45,940 nucleotides of DNA from positions 1 through 45,940 of the forward strand of contig JAWVFT010000028.1 of assembly GCA_033855775.1 (NCBI GenBank), written 5' to 3'. Under the pieces are notes generated by a model that saw only the letters and a program-made list of their open reading frames with translations, did no database searches and was not told where the DNA came from. Shown piece after piece: positions 16,201 to 24,050 of this stretch (its first letter is position 1; the number at the start of each line of letters is the position of its first letter). The position numbers and the translations under genes are program-made. The DNA comes from DASVTR01 sp033855775 (lineage in GTDB: Bacteria > Acidobacteriota > Blastocatellia > Pyrinomonadales > Pyrinomonadaceae).

Positions 16201-17079
16201 AGGCTGCTCCGTTTCCGTTATCACGGATTGCTCGGCCTGAGCCGACAAGGCTGCTTCTCTGAAGAAGCGGCGCATCACGCTGGCGGAAGCAACGCGGTCT
16301 CGACGATTCAGAGCCATCGACTGCGACACGACGAGCGAGATTGGATAAGGCACGCGAGCGTGCGTCTCATGCGGGGCAATCAAAGGGTCGCGCTCGCCGA
16401 GGTCCAGGCTCTTGTATCTTTGCGAGGCCGTTTTGGGAGGGTGGCCGGTCAGAAGATGATAGAGCGTCGCGCCCAGAGAATAGAGGTCGCTCTGTTCGTT
16501 GGTGCCGGAGTTGTTGAGTTGTTCCAGCGGAGCGTAGGCCGCCGTGTAGCCATGCACGCTTGAACTGGCATGCTCCATCTCGGCCACTCCCGCGGCGCCT
16601 TTGGCGAGGCCGAAATCGAGCAGAAAAATTTCGTTGTCGCTCGTCAGCTTGATGTTCGCCGGTTTGATGTCACGATGAATAACCTGTTCGGGGCGCGTGT
16701 GCAGATACTCAAGAGCTTTGAGCAGTTCGTCGGCCCAGGGCAAGACCTGTTCGACGGAGAACGGGCGTTGCCGCTTGGCGAGCAGAGCCGAAAGGTCGTC
16801 GCCTTCGACATAATCCATGACGAGAAACTGGCCGTTGCCCTCGAAGAAATGGTCTGTCACTTTCGGCAAGACCGGATGACGCAGGTTGGCTAAGAGCTTG
16901 GCTTCACGCTCGAAGGCGCGGCGCAGTTTGTCGGAGTCCAGATTGGCCCGCCGCTCTTTGATGGCGACGATGCTGTCGAGCTTATCGTCGATGGCTTCGT
17001 AGACGTGGCCGAAGCCGCCCATGCCGAGCGGGCGGATGATGCGATAGCGGTGATGCAAGAAATAGTTGCGATGCAACAT
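13243..17079 (-). CDS. Membrane Ser/Thr protein kinase with long coiled helix and WD40 propeller
   Basis: A 1278-aa Hanks-type kinase. Order of parts: kinase domain about 10-275 with glycine loop GMGGFG (19-24), Lys41, HRDIKPAN (135-142) and DFG (155-157), all intact; Pro/Ser-rich linker to about 400; an uninterrupted Glu/Arg/Ala/Gln-rich helix of about 425 residues (about 400-825); six repeats of a QPTVVDNF type (about 824-880); Pro/Leu-rich segment; one membrane span (about 936-957); seven WD40 repeats (992-1278), enough for one propeller, outside the membrane. The propeller probably senses or binds an envelope protein while the kinase acts in the cytoplasm. No activation-loop Thr was singled out. 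The gene starts 35 bp after an exported TPR protein and is likely co-transcribed. Substrates unknown. Confidence 0.94.
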   Translation of the reverse strand: MLHRNYFLHHRYRIIRPLGMGGFGHVYEAIDDKLDSIVAIKERRANLDSDKLRRAFEREAKLLANLRHPVLPKVTDHFFEGNGQFLVMDYVEGDDLSALLAKRQRPFSVEQVLPWADELLKALEYLHTRPEQVIHRDIKPANIKLTSDNEIFLLDFGLAKGAAGVAEMEHASSSVHGYTAAYAPLEQLNNSGTNEQSDLYSLGATLYHLLTGHPPKTASQRYKSLDLGERDPLIAPHETHARVPYPISLVVSQSMALNRRDRVASASVMRRFFREAALSAQAEQSVITETEQPSDLTADRRPFVPGQSSPAPTVPSPTAQSPVASSPGGASNLSGQQRLGLGGTSGPVIEPTRASFTEPSAEMSWPSQLNSDIRDSQHAVSRHESEAHSSEQDVTLLILPTDDEEQQAREREAELQREREREEELRREQQESAELERRRLATEAAEREAEEQRRLEAEAERQRVIAEQQRQQLEAAAAAQRQLEEEAAARQREEELAAARRAQAERQRRELEEAERQRKELEEEERRRAEAEALRLAAEQEAARLAAEQQRREEEERAQLEAAAREAAAREAAAREAAGREAAAREAAERERQQAEEQLRLKAEAAAAAEARRKQLEAEEAERQRRLAEEQRRAAEEAEEERRVAREAEEKLRAAKEAEEKRRVAAAEEARLREEAEARRQAEEARVQAEAERQRVAEEARIAEEERRAEEERIAEAARIAEAERIAEEERVAEEERAAEAARAALEASRQAEAERLRQEALRLQAEEARRRQAEADAAAARRQAEAAEESRRAALAAQQAREREELEQANEAARLKQDEMRRREQPTVVDNFRTQPTVVDNLQTQPVVDDFQAQPDVVDDFRTQPTLVDNFRTQPTFVDNSAALSSSTAKSAEKTATPLPTLALPSLAPPTLTPPTLAPPSFAPLSPARSTTARPVLIIAGLLMLLIIGTIAFILFNRRAAAPQPAQATERVAPQPPAVGTTESAPHLFALKQKLSSQQGTVWTVAYAPDGNTAASAGADGKIRVWDARLWQLKLTLPGHEGVINSIAFSPDSRMLASASSDQTIRLWRVADGASLKVLRGHTDKVLFVAFSSDGQTLASASKDQTIKLWDIEQGRELRTLRGHTNEVWAVAFVPGSKTLASASFDQTIKLWDADTGTEKQTLAAKGTIYLTFSPDANWLASGHDDGSINLWNWKTGEIAKTLAGHKGFVNSLAFTADSGSLASAGRDKTIKLWDVKTGELRQTLAGHQDSIESLSFSPDAQTLVSGSRDQTIRIWQ
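14437..14607 (-). repeat. Six 30-bp repeats encoding T-x-x-D motifs
   Basis: Within the kinase gene, six tandem units (one shortened by a codon) encode variants of TQPTVVDNF. Four units carry Thr-x-x-Asp, one has Asp in place of Thr, one lost the Thr. The repeats lie between the long helix and the membrane span. Confidence 0.85.
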
Positions 17080-17114
17080 GAGGACTTATCTATCCAATCT
17101 GCGCCCCTTGGATG

Positions 17115-18710
17115 TCAGCGTTTGATGAGCGCGAGCAGTTGAGCGGCCATCACGGGGTCGAGGCTTCTGAGCTTCTCATACTGCTCCATCGCCGCGCTCT
17201 TATTCTTCGTCAAGACATACGCGCGGCCTATATCATAATAGACGTTGGCGTAGTCCGGCTTATAACGAATCGCTTGCTTGAACTGCTCTATGGCCTCGGC
17301 GTAACGCTTCAGTTTGAAGTAGGAGCCGCCGAGAAAGTAGTAGGCGTTCACGTAGTCCGGCTTGATGCGAATCGCCTGCTGGTACGGGCCGACGGCTTCG
17401 TCGTAGAGATATTGAATGTAATAGGCGGTGCCTAAGTTGTTGTAGGCTTCGGCGTAGTCCGGCTTGTGGCTAATCGCTTGCCGGTACTGCGCGACGGCTT
17501 CATCGTAACGCTTGAGGCCAAGATACGCGGTGCCGAGGCTGTTGTAGGCCAGAGCGAAATTTGCTTGATGCTGAATCGCCAGCTTGAACTGCGCGCTCGC
17601 TTCTTCGTAGCGTTTCTGCGCGAGATAGGTCGCGCCCAGATTGTAGTAAGCCTCTGCGTAGTCTGGCTTGCGTTGAATGGCCTGCTTGAACTGCTCCGCG
17701 GCTTCGTTGTGGCGTTGCAGGTTGAGATACGCCGTGCCCAGATTGTTATAAGGGATGGCGAAGTCGGGTTGATGCGCAATCGCCTGCTTGAGATATTCAA
17801 TCGCCTTCTCGTAGCGTTTGAGGTCAAGATAGGTCGCGCCCAATCCATTGTCGGCCTCGGCGTAGGCGGGCTTGAGATTGAGGGCCTGCTCGTAGCGCGC
17901 GATGGCTTCGTCGTGATGGCCTTCGGCGCGATAGACGTGGCCGAGCCGTGCTAAGGCCGTGGCCGAGCGCGGGTCAAGGGCGAGGGCGCGCGTGGCCGCA
18001 CGCTCGGCTTCGTTCAAGCGATTCAGGCGCAGGTAAGCGTAGGCGAGGCTGCTGTAAGCTTCGGCGTAGTCGGACTGATGCTTGACGGCCTGCTGGTAGG
18101 CGTCCACGGCTTCCGTGTATCGCTCAAGGTCGAAGTGAACATTGCCCAAGCCGTAATAGGCGCGCGCCTCGCTGTTGTCTAAGACGAGGGCGCGGCGATA
18201 ATGCGCGGCGGCCTGCTCATACTGGTGATTGTCGCGCGCGGCGTTGCCCTGCGCCAGCGAATCTTCGACCGCAGCGTTGACGCGCTCGTTCGGCTCAGCC
18301 TCTCGTCCGCGCACGACACGTTCGTCGCGCGTCGTCTTATCCGTTTTCTCGCCGCCAGATGTGCCGGCTTTCTCGCCGCCGCTTTTGTCATCAAGCTCGT
18401 TCGGCTCAGGCTGGCTCGCGCGCTCGACACGCACGGACGTTGAAGTTGTTGCCGGACGCGACTGCGACTTGTTTGACGAACGCCCGCTCGTCCGCGCAGA
18501 ACTCGTTGGCGTCGTCGCGGGCGGACGCTTGACGACTGAGACGGAAGCGGGCTTCGTTGGCTTGGGATTCTTGACGGGCTTGACCACTGGATTGGCTGGA
18601 CGCTCGCCCGCTTCGCTATAGTCGCGCTGCGCCGGAGCCTGACGCAGGCCGCCGCCGAGCAGCAGCACAACCATTAACATGAGGCATCGCTTGGCCCGGT
18701 GGGTAGTCAT
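17115..18710 (-). CDS. Exported TPR-repeat protein
   Basis: A 531-aa protein. ATG at 18710 gives a clear signal peptide (MTTHRAKRCLMLMVVLLLGGG, cleavage near APAQ); starts further upstream give no such sequence. Residues 30-180 are low-complexity, Ser/Thr/Pro/Lys-rich. Eleven consecutive 34-residue TPR units follow (about 155-530), several nearly identical (YAEAYNNLGTAY type), suggesting recent duplication. TPR arrays are protein-binding superhelices. It stands 35 bp before the WD40 kinase on the same strand; both would meet in the periplasm, so binding to the kinase's WD40 propeller is a reasonable idea, untested. No catalytic motif was found. Confidence 0.9.
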   Translation of the reverse strand: MTTHRAKRCLMLMVVLLLGGGLRQAPAQRDYSEAGERPANPVVKPVKNPKPTKPASVSVVKRPPATTPTSSARTSGRSSNKSQSRPATTSTSVRVERASQPEPNELDDKSGGEKAGTSGGEKTDKTTRDERVVRGREAEPNERVNAAVEDSLAQGNAARDNHQYEQAAAHYRRALVLDNSEARAYYGLGNVHFDLERYTEAVDAYQQAVKHQSDYAEAYSSLAYAYLRLNRLNEAERAATRALALDPRSATALARLGHVYRAEGHHDEAIARYEQALNLKPAYAEADNGLGATYLDLKRYEKAIEYLKQAIAHQPDFAIPYNNLGTAYLNLQRHNEAAEQFKQAIQRKPDYAEAYYNLGATYLAQKRYEEASAQFKLAIQHQANFALAYNSLGTAYLGLKRYDEAVAQYRQAISHKPDYAEAYNNLGTAYYIQYLYDEAVGPYQQAIRIKPDYVNAYYFLGGSYFKLKRYAEAIEQFKQAIRYKPDYANVYYDIGRAYVLTKNKSAAMEQYEKLRSLDPVMAAQLLALIKR

Positions 18711-18967
18711 ATCTGAAACTGTCCTGTTCGGGTTTGTCTGTGTCTGATTGAAGACGTGGGCAAACCAGTTGGCAAAGGGACGGACGACCTGACGCTTGCG
18801 CCTCCGAAACCCGGCGAATGATTGACGGGAGTAAGGCCGCAATGGTGATGCGGAGAAGCTAAATCCTTGCCTTGAAAAAGTCAATAGCCTGCCGCCTGCG
18901 CCGCCCAAGGCAAACAAAAATCTCTACGCAACGACACACGATAAACCCCACATAGCGGCAAACAAAA

Positions 18968-19003
18968 AACCGCCCGCGACGGCATCCTTGCCTGCGGGCG
19001 GTT
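18968..19003 (-). terminator. Terminator of nrdJ
   Basis: Ten-base arms AACCGCCCGC (18968-18977) and GCGGGCGGTT (18994-19003), followed on the minus strand by a T-rich run (18961-18969), lie about 30 bases past the nrdJ stop. Confidence 0.85.
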
Positions 19004-19033
19004 CGTTTCATCAGCGAAGCGACAAGCTTTCGG

Positions 19034-21583
19034 CTACTTGCATTTCGAGTAGCCGCAGTCGCGGCAGGAATCGCAGCCGCTGGCGTGTTCCAATTGGCCA
19101 TGACATTCGGGACACGTTCCAATCAAGTTCGACATCACGCCCGCGTTCGTGTCGGGCGCGGCGGCCTGAGCCTTGCCTGCGGCGCGCGCCGAATCGGGCT
19201 CGCCCGTCAAGCGGCGGCTGGTCAGCATGATGCATTCCGCGACGGCTTGTTCGGGGCTGGTCAGCAGCCGCTCGTTGAACCAGACGGAGTGTGTGCCTGT
19301 CACCTTGTTCAAGCTGTGCGAGACTTCCTTGGCTTCAAAGCCGCCGCGCAGCATCTTCGAGGCCAACAGCCCGACGCCGCCGGAGATTGGCCCCGTCGCA
19401 AAGACTTCCTGAATCATCTCTCCATCATGATTGACGGTCACATATAGATTCTGCCCGTCGAAGGGAATCTGCCATGTCGCCCCGCGCAACTCGCGTGGCC
19501 GCTCGATGCGCACGGCGTTCGCTTCTTTCGTCGTGACCGCCATGATGTGCGCCGCGTCTGCGTGGCTCGCGGGCGGCTCGTCCAGGACTTCGACGTTCGC
19601 CTCCGGGTTGCAGGCCGCCTCGCCCTTCTCTTCCTGCTTCATCGAAGTCAGGACTTGGCCTTCGCGCGAGCCGTCGCGATAGTAGCTGACGGCCTTGCAG
19701 CCGAGTTGCCGCGCCAGACGATAGAGCGCGTCCACGGATTCCACCGTGTCGTCATACGCGCCGTTGCAGGTCTTCGAGACGGAGTTGTCAACGTTGCGCT
19801 GCGCGGCGGCCAGGACATGCACGTGCTGCTGCGCGCCAATCGCCATCGCCGAGATGAAATAAGACGGCAACTCTTTCTCGTGCTCGACGACGTGAGCAGC
19901 CGCGCTGTTGATTGAATCGGCGTCCGTCTGGTCAACGTCAACGCCGAGAGCCTGCGCCGCCAGCGTATGCACGTAGGTGCGCGTTCCGAGAGTGTCCTGC
20001 CGGACGTAGGCCCAAGAGAAATTCGGCTCGACGCCGGATGATGTTTCGGCGACGAGCGAGATGGTTCCGGTCGGGGCAATCGTCGTCACTTCATAATTGC
20101 GAAGGGTAAGCGGCACGTCCTTCGGGATGCCAATCTCGTTATAGATAAAGTTAGCGTAAGCTTCCCTGTTCGGCTCAAGCTCCGGGAACACTCCGCGCTC
20201 GGCTCCGAGCCGTAGACTCTCGACCCAAGCCTCGCGGCGCACAAAGCCCATCACTTCGTCCATCAAATCAATCGAAGCGGGCGAGCCGTAAGTGACTTTG
20301 AGTTGGAGGCAGAGGTCTGCGAAGCCCATGATGCCGAGGCCGACGGGCCGCGTCCGCTTGACAGTCGCTTCAATCTCCGGCAGCGGCCAGGCGCAGGTGT
20401 CAATCACGTTGTCGAGAAAGCGCGTGCTCAAGTGCGTCACGTCGCGCAGGCGTTCCCAGTCGAGACGATTAACAGGGTCATAGAACTTCGCCAAATCAAT
20501 CGAGCCCAGATTGCACGAGTTGGAGAAGTGCAGAAACTGTTCGCCGCAAGGATTGCAGGAATAGATCGGCCCCATGCTCTTCATCATGTGGTTGTGCCGG
20601 TTCACCTGATCTATAAAGGCCACGCCCGGCTCGGCATACTTGTGCGCCGAAGCGATGATGCGATTCCACACGTCCGGCGCGTAGACCATGCCGGAGCGCG
20701 GCGGCTCTTCCTTGACGACATCAGAAAGGTCTGACGCTTGAAAGGTTTCTTTGTCACGGAAGGTGATGGTCGAGCCGTCATTGTGACGATAGACGGCGTA
20801 GTCGCCGCCCGACACGGGGTCGTGAATCGGGTCAGTCCAGGGCTTGCCGTCAAACTCAAGTTGGAACCACTCTTGATTTTCAACCGCTTCTAAAAATTTG
20901 TCCGTGACGTTGACGGAGATATTGAAGTTGGTCAGCGAGTGCTGGTCGTTCTTCGCGTGGATGAAGCGCAGCACGTCCGGATGCGTGACGCGCATCATGC
21001 CCATGTTCGCCCCGCGCCGCACGCCGCCCTGCTTCACCACGTCCGTCACCTGATTGACGATGTTCATGAACGAGACCGGCCCCGAAGCCACGCCGCGCGT
21101 CGAACTGACCATCGCTCCCGAAGGACGCAGGAATTCATACGTCATTCCGGTGCCGCCGCCCGTCTGGTGAATCGTCGCGGCAGCCTTGGCGTGATCCATA
21201 ATGCCGGAGATTGAATCGGGGACTCTGAGCACGAAGCAAGCGGCGAGTTGGCCGTTCGACTTGCCAGCGTTGACGAGGCAAGGCGTGTTCGGGATGAACT
21301 CACGATTGAGCATCACTTCCGACATGCGGCTGAAAAATTCATCGCGCGCCCGCGCGTCCTGCTCAGCCACAGAGACATGCCCGACCACGCGGCGCACAAT
21401 GTCCGCCCACTCTTCAATCGGCTCCCCCTTCGTGTCCTTCAAGCTGTAGCGCTTGCTGATGACGCGCTGCGCGTTTAAGCCGAGCGGCGGTCGCGTCAGG
21501 CTTGGCGCGCTCATCGTCGTCGCGTTGGTTAAAGGGGCATCCGTTTTTTGCGTGGAGCTGTTCGGGTCGATGACTGTGCTCAT
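19034..21583 (-). CDS. nrdJ: Vitamin B12-dependent (class II) ribonucleotide reductase
   Basis: An 849-aa adenosylcobalamin-dependent enzyme reducing ribonucleotides to deoxyribonucleotides, oxygen-independent. Evidence: PNTPCLVNAG (Cys102) and the partner Cys116 in AACFVLR, the finger-loop NPCGE with SNSCNLGSIDL, QTGGGTGMTYEFLRPSG, GGVRRGANMG, APTGTISLVAETSSGVEPNF and the Cys-rich C-terminus CPECHGQL...CRDCGYSKC that carries the redox-active tail. Length is normal and no intein is present. Transcription probably starts about 210 bp upstream from a near-consensus promoter with NrdR-like boxes. No class I partner (NrdB) lies in the window. Confidence 0.97.
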   Translation of the reverse strand: MSTVIDPNSSTQKTDAPLTNATTMSAPSLTRPPLGLNAQRVISKRYSLKDTKGEPIEEWADIVRRVVGHVSVAEQDARARDEFFSRMSEVMLNREFIPNTPCLVNAGKSNGQLAACFVLRVPDSISGIMDHAKAAATIHQTGGGTGMTYEFLRPSGAMVSSTRGVASGPVSFMNIVNQVTDVVKQGGVRRGANMGMMRVTHPDVLRFIHAKNDQHSLTNFNISVNVTDKFLEAVENQEWFQLEFDGKPWTDPIHDPVSGGDYAVYRHNDGSTITFRDKETFQASDLSDVVKEEPPRSGMVYAPDVWNRIIASAHKYAEPGVAFIDQVNRHNHMMKSMGPIYSCNPCGEQFLHFSNSCNLGSIDLAKFYDPVNRLDWERLRDVTHLSTRFLDNVIDTCAWPLPEIEATVKRTRPVGLGIMGFADLCLQLKVTYGSPASIDLMDEVMGFVRREAWVESLRLGAERGVFPELEPNREAYANFIYNEIGIPKDVPLTLRNYEVTTIAPTGTISLVAETSSGVEPNFSWAYVRQDTLGTRTYVHTLAAQALGVDVDQTDADSINSAAAHVVEHEKELPSYFISAMAIGAQQHVHVLAAAQRNVDNSVSKTCNGAYDDTVESVDALYRLARQLGCKAVSYYRDGSREGQVLTSMKQEEKGEAACNPEANVEVLDEPPASHADAAHIMAVTTKEANAVRIERPRELRGATWQIPFDGQNLYVTVNHDGEMIQEVFATGPISGGVGLLASKMLRGGFEAKEVSHSLNKVTGTHSVWFNERLLTSPEQAVAECIMLTSRRLTGEPDSARAAGKAQAAAPDTNAGVMSNLIGTCPECHGQLEHASGCDSCRDCGYSKCK

Positions 21584-21640
21584 TCTCTGTCTCTGCCTTT
21601 CTCGCGCACGGCTTCGGCGACGCGAGACACATTTGGTTTC

Positions 21641-21675
21641 AAAAAGATTCGGCGCGTCTCAAAAGGTGCGCGCCG
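21641..21675 (-). terminator. Terminator-like hairpin inside the nrdJ leader
   Basis: Arms CGGCGCG (21650-21656) and CGCGCCG (21669-21675) form a perfect 7-bp stem; on the minus strand it is followed by AATCTTTTT. It lies between the predicted start of transcription and the nrdJ ATG, where it could work as an attenuator. Confidence 0.5.
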
Positions 21676-21799
21676 CCGTTAGAATTTGTGTTTCGGATAC
21701 TGCGGTTGGCTATATTAGAAGCGACGGAATCCCCTGCCGAGTGCGGATTTAAGGCTCTCCCGCGTCCCGACTCTGCCCTTTCTTCCTCAAGCGGAGCGC

Positions 21800-21828
21800 A
21801 CTATACATTTTTATCGGGGCGATGTCAA
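21800..21828 (-). promoter_or_regulatory. Sigma-70-type promoter of nrdJ
   Basis: On the minus strand TTGACA (21823-21828) and TATAGT (21800-21805) are separated by exactly 17 bp, matching the housekeeping consensus in 11 of 12 positions. Transcription would start near 21793, giving a leader of about 210 nt before nrdJ. Confidence 0.8.
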
Positions 21829-21869
21829 TATATTGTGGTCATCTTTTTTTTCAATGCAATAGAGTGTAT
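21823..21869. promoter_or_regulatory. nrdJ: Tandem NrdR-like boxes
   Basis: CAATATATTG with flanking TGTG (21826-21837) fits the core of the NrdR repressor box. A weaker copy, CAATAGAGTGT (21857-21867), has its centre 31 bp away, the spacing usual for paired NrdR sites. The first box overlaps the -35 hexamer of the nrdJ promoter, so binding would repress it. NrdR is the ATP/dATP-sensing repressor of ribonucleotide reductase genes. Confidence 0.6.
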
Positions 21870-22102
21870 CACCTGAGAACTTACATCAACTTCTAACGCT
21901 TACATTTGCAGCCGCCCGAGCCTCTTTTCTACGGTTTCCGGGAGATTTTACAGAGCTAGTTTCGCCCGCCGGAGAGCAAAAGGCAAGAGGGCCGCCGGGG
22001 CTTGCCCGCGAGGCTCCCCGGCGGCTGCAAGCCGGGTCATCGAAAGAGGCTTTTCCGGCATCTAAAGCTTCTTTAATTCGAGACCGGAAAGTTGAGCAAA
22101 GG
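21870..22102. other. Divergent intergenic region before hslO
   Basis: This stretch lies between the NrdR-like boxes and hslO. It contains GC-rich inverted segments around 21990-22040 (GCCGCCGGGG...CCCCGGCGGC) that form a strong hairpin in the hslO leader. No gene was seen. Confidence 0.45.
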
Positions 22103-23035
22103 GTGTTGAATCAGCAACAGGAAAGAGCCTCGGACCGGCTGGTGCATGGCACGGCGGAGGACGGAACAGTGCGCTGCATGGCGGCAGTGACGACGAATCT
22201 GGTGGCGGAGGCTGCGCGCCGCCACGACCTTTGGCCGACGGTGGCCGCAGCCCTGGGCCGCACGCTGACAGGCACGCTGCTGCTCGCTTCGAGTCTGAAA
22301 GAGTTGGACAGGCTGACCGTGCAGATTGCGGGCAACGGGCCAATCGGCGGCATCACTTGCGAAGCGAACGCGAGCGGGCAGGTGCGCGGCTACGTGAAGA
22401 ACCCGGAGGCCGATGCGCCGTACAACGAGAAGGGCAAGTTTGACGTGCGCGCGGTGGTCGGCGAAGGGATGTTCTATGTGGTGCGCGAGTCGGGCTATGA
22501 GATAGGGCTGCATCGTGACCCGTATCGCGGGTCAGTCCCGATTGTCTCCGGCGAGATAGGCGAAGACTTCGCCTATTATCTTTTGAAGTCGGAGCAGATT
22601 CCTTCGGCGGTGATGTTGGGCGTGCATCTGCAACGCGAGCAGCCTTACGTCACGGCTGCCGGTGGCTTGATGATACAGATTATGCCGGGCGCGGACGAAC
22701 AGACGGTCGCCGCCATTGAAGCTTCCGTCAGCCGTCTGCCGCAGGTAACGCATTTAATCCGCGAGGGCGCGAGTCCGGCAGACTTGCTGCGGAGCGCGCT
22801 TGGAAGTTTGGAGTTTGAGTTGCTGGACGAGCGGCCCGTCGGTTTCAGTTGCTCTTGTTCTTACGAGCGCGCCGTCTCAATCATCGGCTCGATTGACCGC
22901 GCCGAACTGGAAGCCATGCGGCGCGAAGACCGTGGCGCGGTGATGATCTGCCATTTCTGCAACGAGACGTACAGGTTGGACGAAGCGGCGTTGACGGAAA
23001 TCATGGATGAAGAAGTGGCGATGAGCGATGAGTAG
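22103..23035 (+). CDS. hslO: Redox-regulated molecular chaperone Hsp33
   Basis: A 310-aa cytoplasmic holdase chaperone activated by oxidation. The Hsp33 N-terminal fold is evident (RCMAAVTTNLVAEAARRH, TLTGTLLLASSLK, GPIGGITCEANASGQVRGYV). The zinc switch near the C-terminus is CSC (after PVGFS) and CHFC about 85 bases downstream in residues of the same domain, the usual CxC...CxxC set. When zinc is lost on oxidative stress the C-terminal domain unfolds and exposes the binding surface. The start is GTG at 22103 or the adjacent TTG; neither has a strong ribosome site. Followed by a hairpin terminator, so monocistronic. Confidence 0.96.
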   Translation: MLNQQQERASDRLVHGTAEDGTVRCMAAVTTNLVAEAARRHDLWPTVAAALGRTLTGTLLLASSLKELDRLTVQIAGNGPIGGITCEANASGQVRGYVKNPEADAPYNEKGKFDVRAVVGEGMFYVVRESGYEIGLHRDPYRGSVPIVSGEIGEDFAYYLLKSEQIPSAVMLGVHLQREQPYVTAAGGLMIQIMPGADEQTVAAIEASVSRLPQVTHLIREGASPADLLRSALGSLEFELLDERPVGFSCSCSYERAVSIIGSIDRAELEAMRREDRGAVMICHFCNETYRLDEAALTEIMDEEVAMSDE

Positions 23036-23040
23036 AAACG

Positions 23041-23084
23041 ATGAGCGATGAGCAGAAAGCTTTTGGCTTTCACTCATCGCTCAT
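23041..23084 (+). terminator. Terminator of hslO formed by an ATGAGCGATGAG repeat
   Basis: Twelve-base perfect arms ATGAGCGATGAG (23041-23052) and CTCATCGCTCAT (23073-23084) with an inner GAAAGC/GCTTTC stem and TTTTG loop. A third copy of the repeat overlaps the stop of hslO itself at about 23019-23033. Confidence 0.65.
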
Positions 23085-23112
23085 TGCTGATGGCTCGTGG
23101 CTCAGCGCCGCT

Positions 23113-23961
23113 TTACTTTGTTGAAGGCGTAGGCGTGCCGCCGGAGTTAAGCATTTCGTAGTTGCCGAGGTCACGATTGTGATTGTCGAGCGCGCCGAAG
23201 GTGTCGGAAGTCTCTTCGAGCATCTGCTTGGTCATGGCGATGGAGTCGGAGAGTTGCTCGAAGTCTAAGGCCGAGACTCTTTCGGGCGTCGGCAGCGTGA
23301 CGACTTGATCGTTGACGAGGCCGAAGAAGTTTTCGATGGACTGCAACTGGCCTTCGACGAGTTTGACGGAGCGTTCGAGGTCGTTGAAGGCGGCGACGCG
23401 CCGTTTGAGAATTTCGACGTTGGCTTGCTGCACGCGCTTGGCGCGCTCGTCGGGCGAGCTTTCGGCGGCGCGATAAGCTTGCGTCAGTTGATTCTGCACG
23501 GCCTGACGATTAATCGAGCGCAGGTGATTCTTGCGCCGGCGATACACGTCCAGCAAATCAACGAAGTCTTCCCAACGCTGGTCCAGGCTCTGGATGTTCG
23601 CGGGAATCTCTTTGGAGCCGGTAAACTTTTTGTAGTTCGAGTAAATCTGATTCTTCATCCAGCGCAGATACTCGACGGCTTCGCGCTCGCGCGGGTCGAA
23701 GGCTTTGATGAGTTCTTCTCGCTGGCGGTCGCGCAGGGCCCGCAGGCGCGCTCGCTGGCGGCCATCAACAAGGCGACGGTAAAGAGAACTGGCTGGCACG
23801 GTGACTAAATATAACCCCTCTGCTGCGAGCGCAGCGCCGAGCGGAATGATTGAGCCGGTGTAGGCGGCGGCGACGGCGAAGCCCGCCATGCCCCAGAAAT
23901 TGACCGGCTCCTTGACCGCTTCTTTGAGATATTGAAGATTAATCTTGGACAGTTCAGCCAT
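23113..23961 (-). CDS. Membrane-associated coiled-coil protein downstream of pspA
   Basis: A 282-aa protein. Residues about 20-58 hold one or two hydrophobic segments (FWGMAGFAVAAAYTGSIIPLG, then AALAAEGLYLVTV); the remaining 220 residues are charged and helical, rich in Arg, Gln and Glu, consistent with a long coiled coil, and end with a Thr/Pro tail. No known domain was recognised. It starts 89 bp after pspA on the same strand, implying a shared transcript. A membrane-anchored helical protein beside PspA may act like PspB/PspC in other phyla, as an anchor or sensor for PspA; this is inference from context. Confidence 0.8.
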   Translation of the reverse strand: MAELSKINLQYLKEAVKEPVNFWGMAGFAVAAAYTGSIIPLGAALAAEGLYLVTVPASSLYRRLVDGRQRARLRALRDRQREELIKAFDPREREAVEYLRWMKNQIYSNYKKFTGSKEIPANIQSLDQRWEDFVDLLDVYRRRKNHLRSINRQAVQNQLTQAYRAAESSPDERAKRVQQANVEILKRRVAAFNDLERSVKLVEGQLQSIENFFGLVNDQVVTLPTPERVSALDFEQLSDSIAMTKQMLEETSDTFGALDNHNRDLGNYEMLNSGGTPTPSTK

Positions 23962-24050
23962 AGCCTTGAGTTAAAGCGAATAACAAGTAACTTTCGGTGG
24001 ACGCGCGGCCTCACAACGTTTTGCCAGCAGTCAAGACGAAGAGGACGCTC

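Noticed and set aside
21584..21793. Cobalamin riboswitch before nrdJ
   Set aside because: No B12-box-like sequence was found in the leader; only a GGGAGAGCC stretch, which also lacks the other conserved parts of a glycine riboswitch.
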